From assembly GCA_018399075.1 (NCBI GenBank), contig CP073763.1, forward strand, positions 1,054,001 through 1,118,000: a DNA stretch of 64,000 nt, in the 5' to 3' direction. A program made the position numbers and the translations under genes. The notes under the pieces were generated by a model that worked only from the letters and a program-made list of their open reading frames with translations, did no database searches and was not told the origin of the DNA. Of this stretch, positions 45,774-53,954 are shown piece after piece. This stretch comes from Simkaniaceae bacterium (GTDB taxonomy: Bacteria; Chlamydiota; Chlamydiia; Chlamydiales; Simkaniaceae). How positions within the stretch are numbered: position 1 is the first letter of the stretch; each line of letters opens with the position of its first letter.

Positions 45774-46916
45774 TTATAGCAAGTTTGCCCATGAGAGTAA
45801 AGGGTTAAGGTGTTTCCTAATTCCTTCTCGAATTTTAAGATTTCTACCAAAAAGCTCTCCAATTTTTGCGGCTCTTGCGGAACTCTTAAAAAAGACTCTA
45901 GAAGTTGAAAGATGGGGATAAATTGTTTCGACCTGCTTGATGAGCTGTTTTTCTATACGAATAAGCCCTCTATGTTGCGGACCTTCTTTTTTCTGATATC
46001 CTTTTGCTAACCCCCTGAAAAATGAGTTTTTAGAGGCTCTTCCCTTTAAAAGAGGATCTTTTTTCTTCCCTTGTTCCCATAGGATTTCAAATTGCTTATC
46101 TAAAAAGTGAGCGACATATTCAGCCACCTCAACGTTGACGCGATCTCCAACAATTTCTAAGTATAGAATTCCTTTCCCATGGTTAAAGACAGGGTAAACA
46201 AAGAAACTACGGAGAATTTCAGCGATGGCTTGAAGCTTTGCACCGCTCCTCTTTTTTTCTAAGACCCGTTTGAGAACCGTCTCTTCGTCAGCCTCAGTGA
46301 GTTCTAAGTTGTATTTACTTAAAAGCTCCTTAGCTTTGAGAGCCGCCCCTTTAGCCTCCTCAGCATGAGGACTTTCTCCAAGAGAGAGGAGCTTCCGAAC
46401 TTTATCCACAATGCGCTTATTTTTAATTGCATTTTCAATAGGAATGTGGGCTTTTGAAATTTCGGAAGGCCATCCATACCGTTTGCAAATCTCTCGAAAC
46501 TCTTTTCCATGAGAGCGGATTTGTTCCCCATACTCAATATAGGCCATATAATGTGCAAGTTCATGTCTGAGAAGGTTTTTAATCTCTTCTTCCTTTTCAA
46601 GAAGGAAAAGCTTGTTAATCCCAATTTCATAGAGCGAGGAAGTAAAATGCCCAAGCCTTGAAGGGTGGTCGAAAACAACAAACTGAAGAGGGTATGACGC
46701 CTTTCCGATATAAAAACGGGTACGTCCGACCTGCAGCCCCATTTCTTCAGTAAGAATGGATAGAGAAAGTCTCCTAACTTTCTTCAAGAAGGAAAGAATT
46801 GTCTTTGAATAAAGAATTTCCAATGGACCTCGCAGCGATTTTGAGATATCATTATAAATAAACCTAGGAAAACGATGCAAACTAAGATTCGACTTGGCGT
46901 TCTTTTTGGAGGGCAA
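45774..46916 (-). CDS. SprT-like metalloprotease fused to a DUF2786 domain
   Basis: 380 residues. LLRHELAHYMAYIEYG near residue 115 is the HExxH zinc motif of the SprT/minigluzincin type, followed by SHGKEFREIC with the third ligand. From about 165, IVDKVRKLLSLGESPHAEEAKGAALKAKELLSKYNLE (written here as a segment of the well-known KxRKLLxLaxSxxxxEA pattern) is a DUF2786 domain. SprT relatives process DNA-protein crosslinks; this fusion partner is of unknown role. The start as drawn overlaps the divergent ddl start by 42 bp, so a start at an internal TTG about 30 codons in is possible. Confidence 0.75.
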   Translation of the reverse strand: MPSKKNAKSNLSLHRFPRFIYNDISKSLRGPLEILYSKTILSFLKKVRRLSLSILTEEMGLQVGRTRFYIGKASYPLQFVVFDHPSRLGHFTSSLYEIGINKLFLLEKEEEIKNLLRHELAHYMAYIEYGEQIRSHGKEFREICKRYGWPSEISKAHIPIENAIKNKRIVDKVRKLLSLGESPHAEEAKGAALKAKELLSKYNLELTEADEETVLKRVLEKKRSGAKLQAIAEILRSFFVYPVFNHGKGILYLEIVGDRVNVEVAEYVAHFLDKQFEILWEQGKKKDPLLKGRASKNSFFRGLAKGYQKKEGPQHRGLIRIEKQLIKQVETIYPHLSTSRVFFKSSARAAKIGELFGRNLKIREGIRKHLNPLLSWANLL

Positions 46917-47978
46917 TCAGCTGAACATGAGGTGTCGATTAAGTCAGCAAAATCAGTCATTGAGAATCTAGACCCCGAAAAATATGATATTTTTCCTATA
47001 GGAATCGATAAAAAGGGGTCATGGCATTTTTTAAAAGCCGAACCTTTCCTTCTTGCTTTAAAAAATAATTTTTTGCCTACCTTTAGAAAAAATGATCCCC
47101 ACTTCCCGCTCCTTTTGCAAAAAGTGCCTGCCAAAGAGATCTTTTTTTCTCCGTGCACGCTTAAAGCAAGCCTAGATGTGATTTTTCCAGTCCTTCACGG
47201 CCCTTTTGGAGAAGATGGAACGGTTCAAGGGCTAGTTGAGCTAGCAAATCTTCCTTATATCGGTCCAGATCATTTGAGTTCAGCAATATGTATGGATAAA
47301 GGAATTATGAAAGAGATCTTAAAAGGGCAGGGCTTACCAACTCCCCATTATTTGGTGCTGCACTGCAGTGACCCCATTGATGAACAGGGGATTATCGAAG
47401 CATTTACTCTTCCTCTCTTTGTTAAGCCCGCGCAAATGGGCTCATCGGTGGGAATCACTAAAGTGCATACCCAAGAGGAACTCCTTCCTGCCATTAAGGA
47501 AGCTTTTAAGTACGATGAAAGACTCCTTATCGAAGAGTTTATTGAAGGGCGCGAAATTGAATGTTCCATTCTGGGAAATGAAGATCCTAAAGCCTCACTG
47601 CCTGGAGAAATCATCCCAACCCATGAATTTTATTCTTACGAAGCAAAGTATCTTGATGAAAAAGGGGCTCATTTTGTTATTCCTGCCAATCTTGATGCTC
47701 AAAAAATTAAAGAGGTAAAGTATTTAGCTATTAAGGCTTTTAAAGCTCTTAGGTGCGAAGGTATGGCTCGAGTCGATTTTTTTCTTAAAAAAGATGGATC
47801 CCTTCTTCTCAATGAGCTGAATACGATTCCTGGTTTCACCTCAATCAGCCTTTATCCTAAACTTTGGGAAGCAAGTGGAATTTCTTATCCCCGGCTGATC
47901 GATCGTCTAATAGAACTTTCAATCGAGCGCTATAAAAGAAAGAAAAGTTTTAGAAAATATATCAATCCGTTATATTGA
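46875..47978 (+). CDS. ddl: D-alanine-D-alanine ligase
   Basis: 367 residues. VLFGGQSAEHEVSIKSA at the N-terminus, HGPFGEDGTVQGL, PAQMGSSVGI, EEFIEGREIECSILG, and LLNELNTIPGFTSIS are the DD-ligase ATP-grasp signatures. Stand-alone, whereas Chlamydiaceae carry a MurC-Ddl fusion. It makes the D-Ala-D-Ala end of the peptidoglycan stem. AGGAAAACG before the ATG supports the start. Confidence 0.96.
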   Translation: MQTKIRLGVLFGGQSAEHEVSIKSAKSVIENLDPEKYDIFPIGIDKKGSWHFLKAEPFLLALKNNFLPTFRKNDPHFPLLLQKVPAKEIFFSPCTLKASLDVIFPVLHGPFGEDGTVQGLVELANLPYIGPDHLSSAICMDKGIMKEILKGQGLPTPHYLVLHCSDPIDEQGIIEAFTLPLFVKPAQMGSSVGITKVHTQEELLPAIKEAFKYDERLLIEEFIEGREIECSILGNEDPKASLPGEIIPTHEFYSYEAKYLDEKGAHFVIPANLDAQKIKEVKYLAIKAFKALRCEGMARVDFFLKKDGSLLLNELNTIPGFTSISLYPKLWEASGISYPRLIDRLIELSIERYKRKKSFRKYINPLY

Positions 47979-47982
47979 TGGC

Positions 47983-50900
47983 ATGGAAATAAAGGCCCTT
48001 TCCAACCAGAAGATTGAGCTGGCCAAGGATTTAACAATCCGCCCAGCATTCCCTTTCTATAGCCGCTCAAAGAATCTTCAGACCCACGTAGATAAGATGA
48101 GAGAGGTACTCCTCTCATATCTTACTGATCCACTACCCTTTAATGATAAAGAGTCACTTGGAAAATGGATTAAAGAAGCGGTTCCTTGGATTACATGGAG
48201 TTCTTTTGAATCTCCTCCTGATTCTGTTACTCTTTTTTTTCTAATCAAACCTCTAAGCAGTTTGCCGACGGAAACTTTTATTTCAGAGATGATTAAAAGG
48301 TGGCTCCTACCACATCAGGAAACGACAATTCTCTCCTTCGAACATATGGAGTTTCACTTTGATCATTATCCGAAAGAATCCCTTTTTATTGCTGAAGTCA
48401 AAGTTTTGGTTCAAAACAAGAAAGAGGCCAATCTTTTAAAAGAAAACCTTCCTCTTTTAAAGCGGGAAATCATCTACGCCCTTTCAGCGAGAAGGTATGC
48501 AAAAGCCCTCTTAGAAACTAAAATTTTGCCATTAGACCATAAAATGAATCTTATTCGGGAATCATTTATCAAGCTTATTCATCGGTTTCCAGATGAACTT
48601 GATGAGATTCTCTTTGAAAGACTTGCCTTTATGCAAGCCTATGCGTCAAAAGAATTTCGAGAAGAGAGATCTTATATCCATATAGGAAAGATTATCTTAA
48701 CCTTTGTTTTGATTCGAAATCATTTACGACGTGAACTCAATGCCTTCCCTGAAAAAAGGCATATGAAAATTCGTTTTATGCCAACAGACCTTAACTTTCC
48801 CTTTGGAAAAAAGCCTGTCATGGGGCTCTCTATTGGTTTAAATCTCTTCCATCAGCATGAATTTTTTAATGAAAAGCATGTCTTAAGAGCTGTCCAAAAG
48901 TTTTTTCCAGATGTAAGAATTGTTGCAGGGTCGACCTATCGTGCGAATCTTTTGAACGATCCAATTGCTACCCTTTATGTTGAGTTAGAGAAAAACGACG
49001 GAAGCCCTTTAACCCTTGATGAGAGAAAGTTGCTCAGAGGGAACTTAGAGGAGGAATTGAAAAAAAGAATTGAGCACCTTGTTCCCTCTCTCTTTATGGT
49101 TCGTAATGAAGAAGAGACAATGAGAAATATTCTTATCCTTTCAAGAGAGCTAAAATCACCTGACGATCTCCCTCAAATGATGATTAACTTCGACCAACAT
49201 TCTCAAGAAGATTTAGTCTTTACAGTTGTCCTATTGCGAGTGAAAAAAGAGGGGATGGTCCCTCTTCAAGATCTCATGAAGAACGTTGATCCAAGGATCC
49301 GGTTTATTTTGGATCGCGTTCAAATTGTCAGCTTTCTTGATAAAACGCATCCCATAGAAGCAAATGTCTTCCGTCTTCAAATTGCAAAACTCCCTTCTTT
49401 TTTACGGATGGACTTTTCGGTGAATCTTTACCTAGCACGTGAAGAAGTTGTGACATTTCTAAACAAATATCTAGGGGAAATTCGTGACTACAATGGGGGA
49501 ATGATGGTCAAGCAAGGAGAGCTTTTAACTCAATTTAAAAGGCTTTTCCAAGATATTTCCTCTAGAAATCAAGAGTTATTGGAGAATTTTTTCTACTCAT
49601 TAAATCCCATTGAATCGCAAGCGACGATTTCCCTTCAGTCCCTTAGTTTTTTCTTTGAGCTCTTTGTTCGAATGACTGAAAATGAGTATTTAAAGACACA
49701 ATCGTATCTCATGCAAATAGAAAAAGATGAAGATATTACAATAGCCATTATCCGCGCCAATGATCCCGACTACCGTTCTAATGTAGAAGAAGCTCTTTCT
49801 GAAACCCAAATACAAGATCGTTCTCTTGTTTCATCTGTTCTCACTTTTGAGGGAAGTCACTATCTAAGCTATCTTTATGAAGAGCCTGATCAGAATAAAC
49901 AAAAGATTTTTCAGGAAACCCTCAAAGAAACATTGAATAAGTGGCAAGCTGATAAGGATAAATTACAAGTTCTTAAGATCCCTTATATGGAAATTGTTTC
50001 GCTTGACCCACGGATTGGTGGGGATCAAGACTCCTCTGTGCTAATCAAACTTCTTTTTGATGGACTCATGCGTATTGATGAAAAAGGAATTCCACAATGT
50101 TCTATAGCTGAGACCTATGAGGTTTCTAGGGATAAGAAAACCTATACCTTTTATTTAAGGGATTCAAAGTGGTCCAATGGTGACCCCGTAACTGCCTATG
50201 ATTTTGAGTACTCTTGGAAGAAAATTTTGTCTCCAGGATTTATGACTCCCTTTGCTTATGTTTTCTATCCGATCAAAAATGCAAGGGGAGCCAAAGATGG
50301 AACAATTGGAGTGGATCAAGTTGGGATTTCAGTGATTGATGACAAAACCCTTATCATTGAACTTGAAAATCCTGCCCCCTATTTCTTAGAGCTTACAACG
50401 AATACCCTTTACTCTCCTGTTAATCATCGAATAGATAAAATGCACCCTAACTGGTCGATTCAAAAAGATGAACACTTTGTCTGTAATGGACCCTTTAAAC
50501 AGGGGAATCCGACAGGGAGCCATGTCTATGAATTTCAGAGGAATTTATCGTATTGGAATAAAGACCATATTCGCATTGATCAAATCAATCTGAACCAATT
50601 AAAAGTTACCCCTGCTGTGCAGATGTTTAATAATGGACAGCTCGATTGTATTGGGTCGAGCATGTGTCCTGCTGGGAATCTAGATATTAATGATCTTCAA
50701 GAGAGAATCTCTCATTATCACTCTCTCCGAATCTTCTGGCAATGCTTCAATGTTAACCACTTTCCTTTTAATCAATTAAAAGTGCGGCAAGCTTTTTCCA
50801 TGGCCCTTAATAGAAAGGAACTCCTTAAGTGGCATTTAGGAGGAAAACTTGAAGCCTATACCCCATTGCCATATCAACTTTCCCAATGTAGAGAAAGTAA

Positions 50901-51456
50901 GCTTCTTATTCATGAAGATGAACAACAAGCAAAGGAAATTTTTGCTGAAGCTCTTGATGAATTAGGAATGAAAACAGATGATTTTCCAATTATTTATCTA
51001 TCTATCACCAAAATTGATAAAAAAAGTGCTGAAGCTCTAAAGAAGCAGTGGGAAAGAGTTCTCGGTATTAAATGCATTATTGAAGCAGCAGAGTGGGCTT
51101 CACACTTTAAAAAGATGACAACGGGGAACTATCAACTAGGAGGGATCCATTGGACTTCATGGTTAAATGATCCCATCTATACACTGCAATCCTTTAAGTA
51201 TGCCAAAGAAAGAGTTAACTTTACTGGATGGGAAAGTGGGCAGTTTCAAAGCTATTTAGATCAATCTGATCGGACAACAGATAGTGATAGACGAAATAAC
51301 TTTCTAAGAGAGGCTGAAGAGCTGCTGATTAAGGAAGCCGTTGTGATTCCTATTTTTTATGGAACAGGGTGGTTTATTAAGCATTCTAACCTTGTTCTTA
51401 ACTCATTCACTTCTAATGGGAATATTGATTTCTCTAAAGCCTATTTTAAATCCTAA
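47983..51456 (+). CDS. 1157-residue fusion: unknown N-terminal region plus OppA-type peptide-binding domain
   Basis: Residues about 660-1157 are a complete SBP_bac_5 oligopeptide-binding domain: VSLDPRIGG, LLFDGLMRIDEKG, RDSKWSNGDPVTAYDFEYSW and later FNVNHFPFNQLKVRQAFSMALNRKEL, closely matching the OppA lipoprotein encoded at 53955. Residues 1-660 match nothing I know; they are charged, mixed alpha/beta, with no signal peptide, lipobox or clear membrane segment. The binding domain would thus stay in the cytosol, or use another export route. The frame is unbroken. Begins 4 bp after ddl. This architecture is unusual and may be a cytosolic sensor of peptides (inference). Confidence 0.8.
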   Translation: MEIKALSNQKIELAKDLTIRPAFPFYSRSKNLQTHVDKMREVLLSYLTDPLPFNDKESLGKWIKEAVPWITWSSFESPPDSVTLFFLIKPLSSLPTETFISEMIKRWLLPHQETTILSFEHMEFHFDHYPKESLFIAEVKVLVQNKKEANLLKENLPLLKREIIYALSARRYAKALLETKILPLDHKMNLIRESFIKLIHRFPDELDEILFERLAFMQAYASKEFREERSYIHIGKIILTFVLIRNHLRRELNAFPEKRHMKIRFMPTDLNFPFGKKPVMGLSIGLNLFHQHEFFNEKHVLRAVQKFFPDVRIVAGSTYRANLLNDPIATLYVELEKNDGSPLTLDERKLLRGNLEEELKKRIEHLVPSLFMVRNEEETMRNILILSRELKSPDDLPQMMINFDQHSQEDLVFTVVLLRVKKEGMVPLQDLMKNVDPRIRFILDRVQIVSFLDKTHPIEANVFRLQIAKLPSFLRMDFSVNLYLAREEVVTFLNKYLGEIRDYNGGMMVKQGELLTQFKRLFQDISSRNQELLENFFYSLNPIESQATISLQSLSFFFELFVRMTENEYLKTQSYLMQIEKDEDITIAIIRANDPDYRSNVEEALSETQIQDRSLVSSVLTFEGSHYLSYLYEEPDQNKQKIFQETLKETLNKWQADKDKLQVLKIPYMEIVSLDPRIGGDQDSSVLIKLLFDGLMRIDEKGIPQCSIAETYEVSRDKKTYTFYLRDSKWSNGDPVTAYDFEYSWKKILSPGFMTPFAYVFYPIKNARGAKDGTIGVDQVGISVIDDKTLIIELENPAPYFLELTTNTLYSPVNHRIDKMHPNWSIQKDEHFVCNGPFKQGNPTGSHVYEFQRNLSYWNKDHIRIDQINLNQLKVTPAVQMFNNGQLDCIGSSMCPAGNLDINDLQERISHYHSLRIFWQCFNVNHFPFNQLKVRQAFSMALNRKELLKWHLGGKLEAYTPLPYQLSQCRESKLLIHEDEQQAKEIFAEALDELGMKTDDFPIIYLSITKIDKKSAEALKKQWERVLGIKCIIEAAEWASHFKKMTTGNYQLGGIHWTSWLNDPIYTLQSFKYAKERVNFTGWESGQFQSYLDQSDRTTDSDRRNNFLREAEELLIKEAVVIPIFYGTGWFIKHSNLVLNSFTSNGNIDFSKAYFKS

Positions 51457-51486
51457 AAAAAATTAAGAAAAATTTTTGAATAAATA

Positions 51487-51515
51487 TTGCAATATATCCA
51501 GGGCTAAATTAAGAT
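51487..51515 (+). promoter_or_regulatory. Promoter of the SH2-like gene
   Basis: TTGCAA, 17-bp spacer, TAAGAT, about 60 bp before the ATG. Confidence 0.5.
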
Positions 51516-51574
51516 ATTTTCTGAGTTTTCTTAAGGAAGATTAAGTTTCAACAACCTTCAAAAGGTAGGGAATT

Positions 51575-51949
51575 ATGTTAAACTCAAAAATTATATCTAA
51601 AAGAAATCTAAGAAAAGGGACTCCTAAACTTATTCGTTTAGGTAGTGAATTAGAATCACATCCCGCTTGGAAAGGAGATGTTTCTTTAACGGAGGGTGCA
51701 AAACTCCTTGAAGGCTCAACTCCATTTACATTTATTTTATCTCAAGGTTTTGACAAAAATCACTATTTTCTCTCATTCGTAGATACTGACCATAAAGTTA
51801 AGCATCGCAATGTTCGTATTTTCTTAAAAGATGGTGATAGTATGTATATGAACGGCGGTAGCGGAGGCGGTGGAGGTGGATATGAGTCCATTGAAAACCT
51901 TGTCCCTTCATGCTTGAATTGTTCAGCAAGTGTTTGCAAACCTCTATAA
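51575..51949 (+). CDS. Small SH2-like protein without the phosphotyrosine arginine
   Basis: 124 residues. From residue about 29 the order of features follows an SH2 domain: HPAWKGDVSLTEGAKLLEG (WxG and first helix), PFTFILS (FLVR strand), NHYFLSFVDTDHKVKH (LSV strand and conserved His), and after a Gly loop YESIENLV (FxSLxxLV second helix). The arginine of FLVR is Ser here and the usual basic residue of the first helix is Leu, so phosphotyrosine binding as in eukaryotes is unlikely. A glycine-rich loop (GGSGGGGGG) replaces the EF-BG region and three Cys lie at the C-terminus. Own promoter and terminator. Bacterial SH2 domains are known from Legionella and some chlamydiae. Host-directed role is inference. 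Confidence 0.6.
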   Translation: MLNSKIISKRNLRKGTPKLIRLGSELESHPAWKGDVSLTEGAKLLEGSTPFTFILSQGFDKNHYFLSFVDTDHKVKHRNVRIFLKDGDSMYMNGGSGGGGGGYESIENLVPSCLNCSASVCKPL

Positions 51950-51974
51950 TATTTAGAGAGTCTAAATAATTAAT

Positions 51975-52012
51975 AAGCCTCTTTGGGTTCCCCCAAAGAG
52001 GCTTTTATTTAT
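51975..52012 (+). terminator. Strong terminator of the SH2-like gene
   Basis: AAGCCTCTTTGGG/CCCAAAGAGGCTT perfect 13-bp stem, 4-nt loop, then TT-A-TTT. A single-gene transcript is implied. Confidence 0.9.
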
Positions 52013-52027
52013 GTTCCCATAAGTTCT

Positions 52028-52062
52028 GTTAGAATCTATTTTCTCTGTGAATAGATTCTAAC
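52028..52062. other. 12-bp inverted repeat at the end of the microprotein gene
   Basis: GTTAGAATCTAT/ATAGATTCTAAC, 11-nt loop; the arm contains the TAG stop of the zinc-finger microprotein. No T run on either strand, so either an RNA stabiliser or a weak terminator. Confidence 0.45.
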
Positions 52063-52195
52063 GTGAGTGTCGGCACCAGCGACAAATTTTGTCTTTATCG
52101 TAGTTGTCACGACCGCATGCACTACAAGTCCAATTAGCAAGAACAATAGGAGCTAATAAAGCTAAAGAAAATAGTATAATTGATGTCCTTTTCAT
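52058..52195 (-). CDS. 45-residue exported RanBP2-type zinc-finger microprotein
   Basis: Signal peptide MKRTSIILFSLALLAPIVLA, then a mature peptide of only 25 residues: NWTCSACGRDN then YDKDKICRWCRHSR. The pattern W-x-C-x2-C-x3-N-x6-C-x2-C is exactly the RanBP2-type zinc finger, a eukaryotic fold that binds RNA or ubiquitin. GGAA lies about 10 nt before the ATG. No sequence of this kind is known to me as a stand-alone exported bacterial peptide. The four Cys could alternatively form disulfides in the periplasm. Too short for most gene callers, so it may be unannotated. Confidence 0.6.
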   Translation of the reverse strand: MKRTSIILFSLALLAPIVLANWTCSACGRDNYDKDKICRWCRHSR

Positions 52196-52283
52196 AAATC
52201 AGGTCTTCCTTTTTTCTATTTTGTTACTTAACTTAATAAAAAAGTATTTTGAAGTATAATTTTTATGCATTTGAAAACTTATA

Positions 52284-53672
52284 TTAGGCGGTGGTAACCT
52301 TTCTAGTAGTGAGTTTTCTATATGGAGACTTTAAGAAGCGATAGATGAAGATGCCGCCCGTAAGTGAGGTATTAATAGAATCAAGCATAAATAGCTTAGT
52401 TGGTGTCCAGGATAGGAGTTCAATGCCTACATAGACTGGAACACATAGGGTGATCCAAAGGGCAGTAACGCATGAGGCATAAAAAATAGTGTCTCTTGAG
52501 GCGGTTAGAAAGCCAACGCCAATACGGTTAATTCCACTAGCAAAACAACCAATCCAAATCCACACGCAGCATTCCTTAAGGAGTAACACTGTACTAGGAG
52601 TTAAGGGAGACTTGACCATAAAGTAGATAATTGTTTCCTGCATAAAGAGGAGGGGAATGCCTAAAATCACTAAAACAATGGCTAAAAACCAAAGTGATGT
52701 TCTAAGTATTTTGTGGAAAATCTGATCCATACTTGCTCCTAAAGAATAGGAGGTTAATGTAATCAGGGCTTGTCCCATTCCGTCTGTGATAAAAGAGAGA
52801 AACCCAAATACTGTGACGCCAAAAGAATAGACAAGGAAGTAATCGCCCCCCTTATGAATCAAAAAATATGAGGCAAAGACCCACGCACCTACGACCATAC
52901 ACCTTCCTAAAGCTCTAGGGATTCCAGTTTTCAGACCCTCTAAAAGAAGGGGAAGGTTGAAGGCTCTGTTATCGGTTGAATAACGAGTCTTATATTTTTT
53001 ATTTAAAAAAAGTGTAAAGAGAACTATGCAGTAAAGGGCCTGGGAAGTAACCGTTGCAATCGCAGCTCCTTTAATTCCCATAGGAGCTATGAAGCCTTTA
53101 ACACCAAAAATAAGGAGGTAATCAAGAAGGATATTAGTTCCTTGAATCAATACATTTGATAAAAATACAACGCGAGTTTTTCCTCTCCCTAAGTAAAAGG
53201 CTGCAAGGGTAGCTCCTAAGGGATAGAGAAAATTTGCAACAGATAGATAGCGGAGGTAAAGGATGGCTCCCTGTTCTAGCTCAATGCCTTTTAAGTAGAA
53301 TTCGCTAAAAATGCTAAGGGGATAAGTAATAAGCATTGAAAGAAAGGAGAAGTAGATCATTTGCCAAATAAAAGGACCGATCATTTTCTCTTGTTTAGCC
53401 CCTTTGTAGTGCCCAATAAACCCTTGAGTGACAAAGGCGATCATGATTAAAACAATCTGAAAAAAGAATGTAAGATTTGTTGCCGCCGTTGAAGCTTTCC
53501 AAGCATCAACGGAATAGAGAGAAAGAAAGTAGCGATCACACCATCCAAGGAAGCTCGCAGATAAAGTGGATATGATAAGCGGGAACGAAAGAGAAGATAA
53601 CTCTCTAAGGCTTCCAATAGGATATTTAGTGATCCTTTGTGAAGAGTCTTTACCTTGGTGATTTAAAATCAT
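52284..53672 (-). CDS. MATE-family multidrug/antimetabolite exporter
   Basis: 462 residues with 12 hydrophobic segments in two six-helix halves. SLSFPLIISTLSASFLGWCDRYFLS at the N-terminus (first helix, split) and FVTQGFIGHYKGAKQ fit MATE proteins; the second half begins LLEGLKTGIPRALGRCM. MATE exporters use Na+ or H+ gradients. GAGAAG precedes the ATG. The 282-bp gap to the divergent OppA gene (53673-53954) contains a small CCGAA/TTCGG hairpin and no gene. Confidence 0.88.
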   Translation of the reverse strand: MILNHQGKDSSQRITKYPIGSLRELSSLSFPLIISTLSASFLGWCDRYFLSLYSVDAWKASTAATNLTFFFQIVLIMIAFVTQGFIGHYKGAKQEKMIGPFIWQMIYFSFLSMLITYPLSIFSEFYLKGIELEQGAILYLRYLSVANFLYPLGATLAAFYLGRGKTRVVFLSNVLIQGTNILLDYLLIFGVKGFIAPMGIKGAAIATVTSQALYCIVLFTLFLNKKYKTRYSTDNRAFNLPLLLEGLKTGIPRALGRCMVVGAWVFASYFLIHKGGDYFLVYSFGVTVFGFLSFITDGMGQALITLTSYSLGASMDQIFHKILRTSLWFLAIVLVILGIPLLFMQETIIYFMVKSPLTPSTVLLLKECCVWIWIGCFASGINRIGVGFLTASRDTIFYASCVTALWITLCVPVYVGIELLSWTPTKLFMLDSINTSLTGGIFIYRFLKSPYRKLTTRKVTTA

Positions 53673-53954
53673 AACTTCTCACAGAAGTAATAAAAATTTT
53701 CCGAAGAATAAATATTCGGCTGGTCGAAAGTTAGCAGTCTTGTAAATTTATCGCGAGAAATATTTTAATTTTTTGAAAAAAATGCAAGGGTTTTCCATAC
53801 ACTTTAGTTTATATTTTCCTATAGAACATTTCAGCCAATGATTTTCAGTATTTATTTATCTTCTTATTAGCTCTTTACATCAATGAATGAAGTATAGAGA
53901 ATGTTAGTAACAGTTACGGTTTTTTTGGTTAATATAAGGTAAATACCCCAGATT

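Noticed and set aside
51830-51949. Glycine run with Cys-rich tail as a peptide-antibiotic precursor
   Set aside because: The whole protein follows an SH2 pattern and there are no modification genes nearby.
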